From Flavobacterium sp. UBA2787 (GTDB taxonomy: Bacteria; Bacteroidota; Bacteroidia; Flavobacteriales; Flavobacteriaceae), in assembly GCA_002352205.1 (NCBI GenBank), contig DEHZ01000011.1, positions 52,120 through 116,119 on the forward strand: a stretch of 64,000 bases of DNA, given 5' to 3'. The notes under the pieces were generated by a model. It saw only the letters and a list, made by a program, of their open reading frames with translations. It was not told where the DNA came from and searched no databases. Positions within the stretch are counted from its first letter, which is position 1, and every line of letters starts with the position of its first letter. This document shows, piece after piece, positions 17,803 to 27,018 of the stretch. Position numbers and translations under genes: made by a program.

Positions 17803-18855
17803 ATGAAGAACCTAGGATGGTTTAATAAAGTGATTTTGTTTTTTAATATAGTGCTCACTGTATTGACTTTTGTTGCTTATATTTTACCGTTTTTGGCACC
17901 TAGATTGTTTCCGATTCTCTCCGTTTTGACGCTTTTTTTACCGTTGATGTTGATTCTTAATTTATTGTTTTTTGGCTATTGGCTCATTCAATTTAAACGA
18001 CAAATGTTGTTGTCTGGGATTGTTTTGCTGTTGGGAATTACGTTTATAAACAAGTTTTATAAATTTTCTGAAACTAATTTACCCATCGAGGACGAGGATT
18101 TTATTGTGATGAGTTACAACGTTCGCCTATTTAATTTGTATGATTGGATTGAGCGTGATGTGAGCTTGTCAATTTCAGATTTTATTAAAGAACAAACTCC
18201 GGATATTTTGTGTATTCAGGAATTTTCGAATACGAATGAAGTCGATTTTCGAGTTTATAAACATAAATACGTTTTTATTGAAGGTAAGAACACAAAGCTT
18301 GGACAGGCTATTTTTTCTAAATATCCTATTGTGAATGAGGGAGTTATTCCGTTTCCGAATTCAACGAACAATGCAATTTATGCTGATATTAAAAGAGGGA
18401 AAGATACGATTCGGGTGTACAGTATGCATTTGCAGTCGATTAAAATTACGCCTGACGTGCATGAAATTGATGAAAATATTCAAGGTGTTTCGCAAGATCA
18501 GTCAAAACGAATGCTTCGCAGAATGAGTACATCGTTTAAATCGCAACAAAATCAGGCAGAAGTTATAAAGAAACACAAAGCAGATTGTAAATTTCCAATT
18601 ATAATTTGCGGTGATTTGAATAATAGTCCGTTTTCGTTCGTTTACCGCAGTGTGAAAGGCGACTTGAATGATGCATTTGAAGAAGCCGGTTCCGGTTTTG
18701 GTACAACATATAGTTTTAAATACTATCCAGCCCGAATTGATTATATTTTTGCAGATAAAAAATTTGTGGTGAAACAGTTTAGTTCTTTTCCTAATTTTAG
18801 GAATTCAGACCACTTTCCGATTGTTACCCGATTGGCTTTTGAAACAGAAAAGTAA
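17803..18855 (+). CDS. Membrane-anchored endonuclease/exonuclease/phosphatase (EEP) family hydrolase
   Basis: In 350 residues, two or three membrane helices (about 8-30, 35-60, 68-85) precede an EEP catalytic domain with CIQEF (metal-binding Glu), YSMHLQSIK, CGDLNNSPFSFVY and the C-terminal SDHFPIV. EEP enzymes hydrolyse phosphodiesters in nucleic acids, sphingomyelin or inositol phosphates; the substrate of this membrane-attached form is unknown. The catalytic domain would face the periplasm if the helices insert in the usual way. Its stop is one base from the convergent wbqC-like gene. Confidence 0.88.
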   Translation: MKNLGWFNKVILFFNIVLTVLTFVAYILPFLAPRLFPILSVLTLFLPLMLILNLLFFGYWLIQFKRQMLLSGIVLLLGITFINKFYKFSETNLPIEDEDFIVMSYNVRLFNLYDWIERDVSLSISDFIKEQTPDILCIQEFSNTNEVDFRVYKHKYVFIEGKNTKLGQAIFSKYPIVNEGVIPFPNSTNNAIYADIKRGKDTIRVYSMHLQSIKITPDVHEIDENIQGVSQDQSKRMLRRMSTSFKSQQNQAEVIKKHKADCKFPIIICGDLNNSPFSFVYRSVKGDLNDAFEEAGSGFGTTYSFKYYPARIDYIFADKKFVVKQFSSFPNFRNSDHFPIVTRLAFETEK

Positions 18856-18856
18856 G

Positions 18857-19468
18857 TTATAATTGCTGCTTTTTTAAGTAATCTAACGCATATCTACCTT
18901 CGTTAAAAAGTAAATCTAAAACACTTAAATTATTTAGAAATCCATGCTTTTCTCCGAATACTTGTGTGTATGGTTTGCATTTGGTTTGATCTTTTTTTCC
19001 GTTTGCTAAAAAACGAAAATCGGTTACATCATTCGCTTCGTGAAAATATTCTATTGTTTTTTCGGGAGAAATGGAAATGCCTAAGCATTGATTGAGTAGT
19101 TCAAAAACTTCCAAATTCAAATCCATTAAAAAAGTATGTTTTTTTTGAAAAATAGGAGCGATGTCGTCTTCAAAATATTCAAAAAAAGGGGAGGTTCTGT
19201 AGGCAGCTTCTAATGATTTGAAATGCTGTTTTTGCCAATTAAAGTCGGGTTCAATTTTTACATCTTTATATTTTTGATTGGCTATTTTGCTGTGCTTAAT
19301 TGGAATGTTAAGCATTTGAATTCCGTTCGGACTATAAATGTACATTCTGTTGCGGTTGGTTTGTTTCTGGAAGTTATCATCCATTTCAAACACAACTTCT
19401 TCAGCCTGAACAATAGCGGCATAATGACTAATTGACGGGAAATAGGTAGGATGAACGAGTACTCTCAT
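18857..19468 (-). CDS. WbqC family protein
   Basis: The 203-residue cytoplasmic protein opens with LVHPTYFPSISHYAAIVQAE, then ENDNFQKQTNRNR-like segments and INIPIKHSK, as in WbqC-like proteins found in polysaccharide gene clusters and, in Bacteroidota, next to lepB. Its biochemical role is not settled. It lies three bases after lepB on the same strand and closes the parA-parB-dapB-lepB run. Confidence 0.85.
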   Translation of the reverse strand: MRVLVHPTYFPSISHYAAIVQAEEVVFEMDDNFQKQTNRNRMYIYSPNGIQMLNIPIKHSKIANQKYKDVKIEPDFNWQKQHFKSLEAAYRTSPFFEYFEDDIAPIFQKKHTFLMDLNLEVFELLNQCLGISISPEKTIEYFHEANDVTDFRFLANGKKDQTKCKPYTQVFGEKHGFLNNLSVLDLLFNEGRYALDYLKKQQL

Positions 19469-19471
19469 TAG

Positions 19472-21025
19472 TTATAAATCAGCCTTCTTTTTCTTTCTTT
19501 TTCTGTAGAAATCAAAGCCAAACCAGCCCGCAAGAAGAATTACAAAGTAAATAAAATAAGAAACCGGTTCGCCGCTTCCACCAACAGTTGTAAACATTCT
19601 ATTCCAACGGATTTTATCGATTGCTTTACCCCATGGAACATTTTGGTCTAAACTCATCCAAATGAATACGGGTTTTCCAACAATATGATCAGCTGGAACA
19701 TAACCCCAATAACGGCTGTCTTCCGAGTTGTGGCGGTTGTCTCCCATCATCCAATAATAATCCATTTTAAAAGTGTAATCTTTCACAACTTTTCCGTTGA
19801 TACGGATTTCATCGCCATTTACTTGTAAATCATTTTTCTCATAATCGGTAATGATCATTTTATAAAAAGGCAATGTTTCTTTATTTAAAGCAACAGTTTT
19901 TCCGGCTTGTGGAATGTATATCGGACCATAATTATCGGTATTCCAATTTTTGGTATGAGGAAAAACACTGGTTGTTCCTTCAGTATCAATTCTTTTTGTA
20001 ACTGATTTTACGATTGGATTGTTTTTTAATCGAGCTGCATTTTCATCGGTTATAGCAAAAAAGGTATATGAATTTTGCGAATTAACTCTTACACCATCAG
20101 TAATTTGTAGTTCATTGTAAACATAATCCGGATTAAATTGCGATCCATCTGTTTCAACATCATAAGAGAATTGCACTTTTTGACGGTCGTGCATTGGAAG
20201 CATTTTTCCGTTAACATAAACATCTCCGTTTTTTATTTGAAGACTGTCTCCGGGAATTCCTAAACAACGTTTTACATAATTTGATTTTTTATCAAGTGGC
20301 TTATCCACTCTTCTGCCTGATCTATCTCTGAATTTATAAACCGTATCAATTGGCCAGTTAAACACGACAATGTCGTTTGTTTCAATACTTTCAATACCCG
20401 GAAAACGGAAAGAAGGTAGTTGCGGCCAACTTAAATAGGATTTTGTTCGAACTATCGGAATAGAATCATGCACCATCGGTAAACCAACTGCTGTAGTTGG
20501 AGTTCTGGCACCGTAATGAAATTTACTTACAAAAAGAAAATCTCCAACTAACAATGATTTTTCTAAGGAAGATGTTGGAATAACAAACGGTTGCATCACA
20601 TACGTGTGAACAGTTGTTGCCACAACAATTGCAAAGAGAATTGAACTGATAAAATCTGCTGTTGCATTTTTGGGATGTAATGAACGATCTTTGATATGCG
20701 TAACGTCTTGTGTATAATTCACATAATAGATGTATAAACCTAAAGTAGCAACACCTAAAATCGTGTCTAATTGTGAATTTTTCCCGAAACTTCTCAAGGT
20801 TTCAACCCAAACAACAGGAAACATAATTAAGTTTACAATCGGTATAAAAAGTAAAAAAGCCCACCACCAAGGACGGTTTATAATTTTCATCAAAACGATT
20901 GCATTGTAGACAGGAACAGCAGCTTCCCACGATTTTCTACCTGCTTTTTGATATAATTTCCATGTTCCTAAATAGTGTACAATTTGTATCACTAAAAAGA
21001 ATATAAACCATTGATATAATGTCAT
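19472..21025 (-). CDS. lepB: Signal peptidase I (long Bacteroidota form)
   Basis: LepB removes Sec signal peptides on the periplasmic side of the inner membrane. This form has 517 residues, with about 120 extra N-terminal residues carrying three membrane helices (5-22, 50-75, 88-102) before the usual catalytic part. The catalytic serine is in IPTSSLEKSLL (about Ser153) and the general-base lysine in NYVKRCLGIPGDSL (about Lys252). Box E is GDNRHNSEDSRYWGYVP. Another membrane helix and KKRKKKK-type basic tail end the protein. It lies downstream of dapB with a 117-base gap. Confidence 0.95.
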   Translation of the reverse strand: MTLYQWFIFFLVIQIVHYLGTWKLYQKAGRKSWEAAVPVYNAIVLMKIINRPWWWAFLLFIPIVNLIMFPVVWVETLRSFGKNSQLDTILGVATLGLYIYYVNYTQDVTHIKDRSLHPKNATADFISSILFAIVVATTVHTYVMQPFVIPTSSLEKSLLVGDFLFVSKFHYGARTPTTAVGLPMVHDSIPIVRTKSYLSWPQLPSFRFPGIESIETNDIVVFNWPIDTVYKFRDRSGRRVDKPLDKKSNYVKRCLGIPGDSLQIKNGDVYVNGKMLPMHDRQKVQFSYDVETDGSQFNPDYVYNELQITDGVRVNSQNSYTFFAITDENAARLKNNPIVKSVTKRIDTEGTTSVFPHTKNWNTDNYGPIYIPQAGKTVALNKETLPFYKMIITDYEKNDLQVNGDEIRINGKVVKDYTFKMDYYWMMGDNRHNSEDSRYWGYVPADHIVGKPVFIWMSLDQNVPWGKAIDKIRWNRMFTTVGGSGEPVSYFIYFVILLAGWFGFDFYRKRKKKKADL

Positions 21026-21142
21026 TTTTATTATTTTTTTAATTTCGTTTTTACTAGTAAACGAAAGTCAAGTTCTTAATTAGTTCTTAAATATAGAAAA
21101 CGTTACCAATTTAACGTTTATTTATAATGATTTTGCTATGAA

Positions 21143-21844
21143 TTATTTTAAATCTAAAACATCTTTCATGGTAAAAACACCTTTTTTACCTACAATCCAT
21201 TCGGCAGCAATCACGGCACCAAACGCAAAACCATCGCGGTTGTGAGCGGTGTGTTTGATTTCTATGGTATCTACTTCCGATTGATAGAAAATACTGTGTG
21301 TTCCGGGCACATTGTCTTCTCTTTTGACATCAATAAACAAATCATCTGATTTTGGATTTTCGATACTCCAGTTATTTTTGTTTGTATGATTGATGATTGA
21401 ATTAGCTAACGAAATTGCTGTTCCGCTAGGTTTATCTAGTTTTTGGGTATGATGAATTTCTTCCATCGAAACGTTATATTGATTGAATTTTGACATCATC
21501 TTAGCCAAATAATCATTCAATTCAAAAAATAAATTTACGCCTAAACTAAAGTTAGAGCCGTAAATAAACGCTGCATTTTTTTCTTTGCAAAGGTTAACCA
21601 TTTTATGATAATCTTCTAACCAACCTGTTGTTCCGGAAACCACCGGAATTCCGTTTTCAAGACAAGTTGAGATATTGTTTACGGCCGAATCAGGCACACT
21701 GAAATCAATGGCAACATCCGTATTTTCTAAACCTTCAAAGGAATCAGAACTTCCTTTTCGCAACACGATTTCATGACCGCGTTCTAAGGCAATTCGTTCG
21801 ATTACCTTTCCCATTTTTCCGTATCCTAAAAGTGCAATTTTCAT
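21143..21844 (-). CDS. dapB: 4-hydroxy-tetrahydrodipicolinate reductase
   Basis: DapB makes tetrahydrodipicolinate with NAD(P)H, a step of lysine and diaminopimelate synthesis. The 233 residues have a Rossmann start (ALLGYGKMGK), VVSGTTGW, and the catalytic HHTQKLDKPSGTA (His131/His132, Lys135). The short length is typical for Bacteroidota. The final segment EWIVGKKGVFTMKDVL is conserved. The start codon shares its base with the stop of the DUF5683 gene upstream, indicating coupled translation. Confidence 0.95.
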   Translation of the reverse strand: MKIALLGYGKMGKVIERIALERGHEIVLRKGSSDSFEGLENTDVAIDFSVPDSAVNNISTCLENGIPVVSGTTGWLEDYHKMVNLCKEKNAAFIYGSNFSLGVNLFFELNDYLAKMMSKFNQYNVSMEEIHHTQKLDKPSGTAISLANSIINHTNKNNWSIENPKSDDLFIDVKREDNVPGTHSIFYQSEVDTIEIKHTAHNRDGFAFGAVIAAEWIVGKKGVFTMKDVLDLK

Positions 21845-22407
21845 TAAAATCTGTAATTCAAAGTTAATCCAACGTTGTATTTGTAATCAATTTCATTTCT
21901 GCCGACATCCGGTTTTAAAGATAAATTGTCGTTTACGTTAAATTGAAGTAAGTGAGCATCAACATTGGCATCAATAATATTTAAGACATAAAAACCAATC
22001 ATTACAGCTGTAGAAATGTCTCGATTTCGTTCAAAAGTACGTTGAGCATTGATTAAAACGGCATCAGTGTAAACTCCTTGATATTTATCGTTGGTATAGC
22101 CTTCTAAACGCCTTTTGTAAATGTCTCGGAATTCTTTATATTTTTTGTTATTATCATTATAAAAATAGTATCCAATGGCTAAGCCGCCATAAACGATAGG
22201 TACTTTCCAATACTTTTTGTTGTAAACTTGTCCTAATCCAGGAATTACAGCAGAATAAAAAGCTGCTTTTGCAGGAGTTAATGGGTCGATGGGTTTATAT
22301 TTTAACGTATCATTAGTTTGAACAGCCTCTTCAATTATAATTTGTGAAAATGAGGAAGTGGTTCCCAAAAGGAAAAATAATATAAATATGATTTTGGAAA
22401 TATTCAC
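21844..22407 (-). CDS. DUF5683 domain membrane protein
   Basis: The 187-residue protein has a cleavable N-terminal signal (1-21, ending SFSQ). The DUF5683 core is AAFYSAVIPGLGQVYNKKYWKVPIVYGGLAIGYYFYNDN, containing a hydrophobic helix, followed by repeated helical pieces. The family is restricted to Bacteroidota and usually sits between parB and dapB. Its role is unknown; position suggests an envelope protein co-expressed with segregation and cell-wall precursor genes. It overlaps parB by one base. Confidence 0.85.
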   Translation of the reverse strand: MNISKIIFILFFLLGTTSSFSQIIIEEAVQTNDTLKYKPIDPLTPAKAAFYSAVIPGLGQVYNKKYWKVPIVYGGLAIGYYFYNDNNKKYKEFRDIYKRRLEGYTNDKYQGVYTDAVLINAQRTFERNRDISTAVMIGFYVLNIIDANVDAHLLQFNVNDNLSLKPDVGRNEIDYKYNVGLTLNYRF

Positions 22408-23309
22408 TATCCTCTGATTATGGAAATAATTCGTTGAAAGTCAGCTTCAGATTTAAACGGAATTGTAATTTTCCCTTTTCCGTTGGCATCAATTTTCACG
22501 TCCACTTTTGTGCCTAAAACTGTTCCGATTTCTTTTTTATCAGATTCTGCAACCACAAATGCTGATGCGGATTTTGCAGCTTTTCCTGATTTCGGTTTTA
22601 ATCCTTCCTGATAGTTTTTTACCAATGTTTCGGTATCACGAACAGAAAGATTTTGACTTATGATTTTATGATAAATGTCTGATTGAGCATCTTCATCTTC
22701 AATGTTAATCAATGCACGACCGTGTCCCATCGAAATAAATCCATCACGAATTCCGGTTTGAATAATCGGGTCTAATTTCAATAAACGAAGGTAATTAGCA
22801 ATCGTAGATCGTTTTTTACCCACTTTATCACTCATTTGTTCTTGCGTTAACTGAATTTCGTCAATCAAACGTTGATACGAAAGTGCAATTTCAATCGGAT
22901 CTAAATCGTGACGTTGGATATTTTCCACCAAAGCCATCACTAGCGATTCATTGTCGTTGGCAATTCTGATATAAGATGGAATAACAGTTAATCCCGCTAT
23001 TTTTGAAGCACGAAGTCTTCGTTCACCGGAAATTAATTGGTATTTATTAAAATCTAATTTTCTAACAGTAATCGGCTGAATTACACCCAATTCTTTAATG
23101 GATGTTGCTAATTCCTGAAGCGTTTCTTCATTAAAATTGCTTCTGGGCTGAAACGGATTTATTTCGATTGCCTCAATTTCAAGCTCAATAATATTCCCAA
23201 CCACTTTATCGGCATTTTTATCATTTACCGATTTGATGTCGTTTTCCGGGTCTTTTAATAAAGCCGATAATCCTCTTCCTAATGCTTGTTTTTTAGTGGC
23301 TTGTGTCAT
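22407..23309 (-). CDS. parB: Chromosome partitioning protein ParB (Spo0J family)
   Basis: ParB binds parS sites and spreads as a CTP-dependent clamp to segregate the origin region. The 300 residues have the N-terminal ALGRGLSALL motif, the ParB/Srx CTP-binding fold (INPFQPRSNF, LISGERRLRASK), an HTH around TQEQMSDKVGKKRSTIANYLRLLKL, and a C-terminal dimer domain. The arrangement with parA six bases upstream is normal. I searched by eye for the 16-bp parS palindrome (TGTTTCACGTGAAACA type) in this window and did not find one. Confidence 0.96.
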   Translation of the reverse strand: MTQATKKQALGRGLSALLKDPENDIKSVNDKNADKVVGNIIELEIEAIEINPFQPRSNFNEETLQELATSIKELGVIQPITVRKLDFNKYQLISGERRLRASKIAGLTVIPSYIRIANDNESLVMALVENIQRHDLDPIEIALSYQRLIDEIQLTQEQMSDKVGKKRSTIANYLRLLKLDPIIQTGIRDGFISMGHGRALINIEDEDAQSDIYHKIISQNLSVRDTETLVKNYQEGLKPKSGKAAKSASAFVVAESDKKEIGTVLGTKVDVKIDANGKGKITIPFKSEADFQRIISIIRG

Positions 23310-23315
23310 AAAATC

Positions 23316-24080
23316 CTAGCTATTTTTTTTGATAATTTCTTCTGCTAAACTCAAATAATTGTTGGCTCCTTTACTGGTTGCATCAAAATTAATAATGCTT
23401 TCGCCAAAACTTGGAGCTTCACTTAATTTCACATTTCGTTGAATGATGGTTTTAAAAACCATATCGTTAAAATGCTTTTGTACTTCTTCCACCACTTGGT
23501 TCGATAAACGCAAACGGGAATCATACATTGTTAACAATAACCCTTCAATATCCAAATCCGGATTATGTAATTTTTGAACACTTTTGATGGTGTTTAATAA
23601 TTTACCTAAACCTTCCAACGCAAAATATTCGCATTGAATCGGAATTACAACACTGTCGGCTGCGGTTAAGGCATTCAACGTTAATAATCCCAATGAAGGA
23701 GCACAGTCAATCAAAATATAATCATATTGATCTTTGATGGATGCCAATGCTTCTTTGAGCATATATTCACGATTTTCTTTATCAACCAATTCAATTTCAA
23801 TGGCAACCAAATCAATGTGAGCCGGAATAACATCTACGTTGGGAGCAGAACATTTCATCACCGCTTCCTGTGGCGTGTTGCTGTGCTCTAAAACTTGGTA
23901 AGATCCAATCGCAACACTATCTACATCAATGCCTAAACCCGAACTGGCATTTGCCTGAGGATCAGCATCAATTAGTAATACTTTTTTTTCTAAAACACCT
24001 AGTGAGGCCGCTAAATTAACGGTTGTTGTGGTTTTTCCAACGCCTCCTTTTTGATTCGCAATTGCAATAATTTTGCCCAT
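23316..24080 (-). CDS. parA: Chromosome partitioning ATPase ParA (Soj family)
   Basis: This Walker-type ATPase drives ParB-bound DNA movement over the nucleoid. The 254 residues have the deviant Walker A KGGVGKTTT (11-19), LIDADPQANAS, the Walker B IDCAPSLG and the usual C-terminal PSFGESI and LSLAEEI. The short length without an N-terminal HTH fits a chromosomal ParA. It is the first gene of the minus-strand run parA-parB-DUF5683-dapB-lepB-wbqC. Confidence 0.97.
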   Translation of the reverse strand: MGKIIAIANQKGGVGKTTTTVNLAASLGVLEKKVLLIDADPQANASSGLGIDVDSVAIGSYQVLEHSNTPQEAVMKCSAPNVDVIPAHIDLVAIEIELVDKENREYMLKEALASIKDQYDYILIDCAPSLGLLTLNALTAADSVVIPIQCEYFALEGLGKLLNTIKSVQKLHNPDLDIEGLLLTMYDSRLRLSNQVVEEVQKHFNDMVFKTIIQRNVKLSEAPSFGESIINFDATSKGANNYLSLAEEIIKKNS

Positions 24081-24196
24081 TGATTCGATTAAATTTGAGC
24101 CGTAAAATTACGATTATTTATGGGTTTTTCAACGTCAAGTTGTTAACAAATGTTAATTGTTTTGTGTACAATTAATTAGCTAAAAAGCGATGGATT

Positions 24197-25078
24197 TTAT
24201 TTGCTCTTTTTCGATTTAATCATTGCTTCGAGCATATCCCACATATGTTCAGGAATTTGTTCTAACAAGTTAAATTGACCTGCTCCTTTGAGCCATTCGC
24301 CACCATCAATTGTAATCACTTCGCCATTAACATACGCAGAAAAATCAGAAACTAAATAAGCCGCCAAATTGGCTAATTCCTGATGATCACCTACTCTGTT
24401 TAACGGTACTTTTTTTGCCATATCAAACTTTTCGGCTAAGTCGCCCGGAAGTAATCGATCCCAAGCTCCTTTGGTTGGAAATGGTCCCGGAGCAATGGCA
24501 TTACTTCGGATGCCGTATTTTGCCCATTCAACAGCTAAACTTCTGGTCATCGCTAAAACGCCGGCTTTGGCAGTGGCACTTGGAACTACATATGCAGAAC
24601 CGGTCCAAGCATAGGTTGTGACAATATTCAAAATCACTGAACTTTCTTGTTTGGTATCAATCCAATGTTTTCCGAAAGCTAACGTGCAATTTTTGGATCC
24701 TTTTAAAACAATATCGATGATGGTATCAAACGCATTCGCGGATAATCGTTCGGTAGGAGAAATGAAATTTCCGGCTGCATTGTTTAGTAAAACATCCACT
24801 TTTCCTAAATTTTTTAATACTTCCTCAAGCATTGCTTCCACTTGTTCATAAAAACGAACATCGCATTGCAACGGCAAACAAGTTCCTCCGGTTTCCTTTT
24901 CTAATTCGGATGCGGTGGTTTTTAATTTATCTAAATCTCTGGAAGTAATGGCAACTTTTGCACCTAATTCTAAAAAGTATTTGGTCATCGCTTTTCCGAG
25001 TCCACTACCGCCTCCGGTTACAACAATTACTTTGCCTTCTAAGGCGTTATCACGGAGCATTTTTGCAGAAAAATTCAT
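24197..25078 (-). CDS. SDR family oxidoreductase, 2,4-dienoyl-CoA reductase-like
   Basis: The 293 residues carry the Rossmann motif VTGGGSGLGKAM, the NNAAGNF strand, and SIR/PG segments (NAIAPGPFPTKGAW). The SDR YxxxK is not present: the catalytic block reads AYVVPSATAKAGVLAMTRS, so serine replaces tyrosine four residues before the lysine. This layout is typical of DECR-type enzymes (peroxisomal/mitochondrial 2,4-dienoyl-CoA reductase). It probably acts in beta-oxidation of unsaturated fatty acids, using NADPH; the exact substrate is inferred. No operon partner is obvious. Confidence 0.83.
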   Translation of the reverse strand: MNFSAKMLRDNALEGKVIVVTGGGSGLGKAMTKYFLELGAKVAITSRDLDKLKTTASELEKETGGTCLPLQCDVRFYEQVEAMLEEVLKNLGKVDVLLNNAAGNFISPTERLSANAFDTIIDIVLKGSKNCTLAFGKHWIDTKQESSVILNIVTTYAWTGSAYVVPSATAKAGVLAMTRSLAVEWAKYGIRSNAIAPGPFPTKGAWDRLLPGDLAEKFDMAKKVPLNRVGDHQELANLAAYLVSDFSAYVNGEVITIDGGEWLKGAGQFNLLEQIPEHMWDMLEAMIKSKKSK

Positions 25079-25152
25079 ATAAAATATAGTTTTTTTGTAA
25101 AGATATTAATTCAGTTAAAGTATGAAATATTTTTAGCATTTAGCTAACAAAA

Positions 25153-26283
25153 TTATTTTATTTTTAAAAGTCGTTCCGCTGCTTTCATTAACGTTTCATC
25201 ATCTTTAGCAAAACAAAACCGTATGCGTTTTAAGTCGGTTTGATCACTATAAAATACCGAAAGCGGAATGGTTGCAACACCAAATTCGGTCACTAATCGT
25301 TTGGTGAAATCGATATCATTTTCATCGGAAATGTTTTGATAATAGGCAGTTTGAAAATACGTTCCTTCACAAGGCAACAATTCAAAAGCGGTATTTTTTA
25401 AAAGGTTTTGAAAGAAATCTCTTTTTTGATGATAGAGTTTAGAAACTTCTTCAATGTGAAAAACGTTTAAGTATTCATTAATCGAAGCTTGAGCCAAACT
25501 ATTCACACTAAAAACCAAGTATTGATGTACTTTTTTGACTTCTTTTACTAAATTTTCAGGAGCGATTAAATAGCCAATTTTCCAACCGGTTAAGTGAAGT
25601 GTTTTTCCGAAAGAAGAAACAATCAAACTTCTGTCTTTTAGTTTTTCTCTGGTATTGATGGAAATATGCTTATTTTCAAACGTAATAAATTCATAGACTT
25701 CATCCGATAAAATCAATAAATCAGTATAATTTTCGATAATTTTTTCGAGTTGCATGAAATCATTTTCTGTCCAAATTTTTCCGGATGGATTGTGCGGATT
25801 ATTCAAAATCAGCATTCGAGTTTTAGTCGATAAATGTTGGCTTATTGCCTCAAAATCGGGCGAATAATCTTCTTTTAACGAAATCCGAATTGGTTTTGCA
25901 TTACTCAATAAAATCGGCATTTCATAACAATCATAACTCGGATCGAGGATAATAACTTCGTCTTGCGGTTGCACAAAAGCTTGAATTGTAACAAAAATCG
26001 CTTCGGTTGCACCGGCAGTGATTAAAATTTCAGTTGACGGATTTACTTTTCGCTGATAATGATCCAAAGTCAATTGACTAATTTTTTCCAACAGCGGCGG
26101 ATAACCAGCCATCGGAGCATATTGATGAATGTCTGTTTTGGCTAAACGAGCCACAATTTCTGTCATTCGCACATCAATGGGGAAATTCGGAAAACCTTGC
26201 GAGAGATTAATCGCTTGATAATCGGTTGCCATTTTAGACATTATAGTGAAAATACTGATGGGCGTGTTGGGGAGTTTTGACAT
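25153..26283 (-). CDS. PLP-dependent methionine aminotransferase (class I/II)
   Basis: In 376 residues, the start SKLPNTPISIFTIMSKMA and INLSQGFPNFPID are diagnostic for the YbdL/MtnE-like methionine (2-oxoglutarate or glutamine) aminotransferases. NNPHNPSGKIWT, SDEVYEFI and SSFGKTLHLTGWKIGY give the PLP pocket, with Lys227 in SFGKT forming the Schiff base. RIRFCFAKDDETL closes the substrate site. It probably converts 4-methylthio-2-oxobutanoate to methionine in salvage; kynurenine or glutamine transaminase activity cannot be excluded. Confidence 0.88.
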   Translation of the reverse strand: MSKLPNTPISIFTIMSKMATDYQAINLSQGFPNFPIDVRMTEIVARLAKTDIHQYAPMAGYPPLLEKISQLTLDHYQRKVNPSTEILITAGATEAIFVTIQAFVQPQDEVIILDPSYDCYEMPILLSNAKPIRISLKEDYSPDFEAISQHLSTKTRMLILNNPHNPSGKIWTENDFMQLEKIIENYTDLLILSDEVYEFITFENKHISINTREKLKDRSLIVSSFGKTLHLTGWKIGYLIAPENLVKEVKKVHQYLVFSVNSLAQASINEYLNVFHIEEVSKLYHQKRDFFQNLLKNTAFELLPCEGTYFQTAYYQNISDENDIDFTKRLVTEFGVATIPLSVFYSDQTDLKRIRFCFAKDDETLMKAAERLLKIK

Positions 26284-26378
26284 TTTTTAAAACATTTTTT
26301 TATTTTTTTAAAACCATTTAGAAATTAAGGTTCATTAAGAAATCCTATTTCTAAAAATTGGAAGTAAAAACAATAGGA

Positions 26379-26945
26379 TTAAAATTTCTTAACAAAGTTC
26401 CGTTTTAAAAGTGAAAAAACCACTGAATCCCAAAATTTTCCATCCCAATATTCATTTTCCAAAAAATGAGCTTCTTTTACAAATCCGTTTTTTTCTAGCA
26501 CTTTGGCAGAAACATAATTTTCCGGATCAACCACGGCTTCCACAGAATGGAAATTCAGCACATTAAAACCATAATCTAAAACGGTATTGATGGCTTCGCT
26601 TACGATTCCTTGACCTTGGTATTGCGGCAACAACATATATCCAATTTCCGACCGGTAATTTTCAGGTTGAATGCGATAATGACCAATGACACCAAGTAAT
26701 TTCGGATTTCCTTTTAACGTAATCGCCCAATTGATTCCGGTGTTGTTGTCAATTTTTTCTATAATCATTGCGATGTGTTCCAATGCCATTTCGGGTGAAG
26801 TTACCAACGGTCTCGGAATGAATTTCATCGTTTCCGGATTGCCACGAAGTTCCATTACTTCGTTGACATCATCAACAGTAACCGCTCGTAACAACAAACG
26901 ATTGGATTCTAGGATTGGGAATGGGGTGAAGGAGAGGGTGAGCAT
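26379..26945 (-). CDS. GNAT family N-acetyltransferase (RimJ/RimL-like)
   Basis: This acetyl-CoA-dependent enzyme of 188 residues has LLLRAVTVDDVNEVMELRGNPETM at the N-terminus, GYMLLPQYQGQGIVSEAI (acetyl-CoA-binding motif A), VEAVVDPENYVSAKVLEKNGFVKEA, and a C-terminal strand. This arrangement is that of the RimJ/RimL/ribosomal-protein-serine acetyltransferase subfamily, but the substrate cannot be predicted. It lies downstream of mutB on the same strand, separated by a strong terminator at 26967-26998, so it is probably transcribed on its own. Confidence 0.87.
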   Translation of the reverse strand: MLTLSFTPFPILESNRLLLRAVTVDDVNEVMELRGNPETMKFIPRPLVTSPEMALEHIAMIIEKIDNNTGINWAITLKGNPKLLGVIGHYRIQPENYRSEIGYMLLPQYQGQGIVSEAINTVLDYGFNVLNFHSVEAVVDPENYVSAKVLEKNGFVKEAHFLENEYWDGKFWDSVVFSLLKRNFVKKF

Positions 26946-26966
26946 TTTTTTTGTTTTTGTAAATAT

Positions 26967-26998
26967 AAAAAAAACACCAACCTCTCAGTCAGTGTTTT
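26967..26998 (-). terminator. Terminator after mutB
   Basis: On the minus strand AAAACACTGA pairs with TTGGTGTTTT (26971-26980 with 26989-26998), allowing G-U pairs, followed by a run of T. It separates the mutA/mutB operon from the GNAT gene. Confidence 0.75.
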
Positions 26999-27018
26999 TC
27001 AAAAATATAATTTAGATA

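Noticed and set aside
22407-24190. parS site near parAB
   Set aside because: No full 16-bp TGTTTCACGTGAAACA-type palindrome was found in this region or elsewhere in the window by eye; partial CACGTG matches at 30090 and 39567 lie in coding sequence and lack the flanks.
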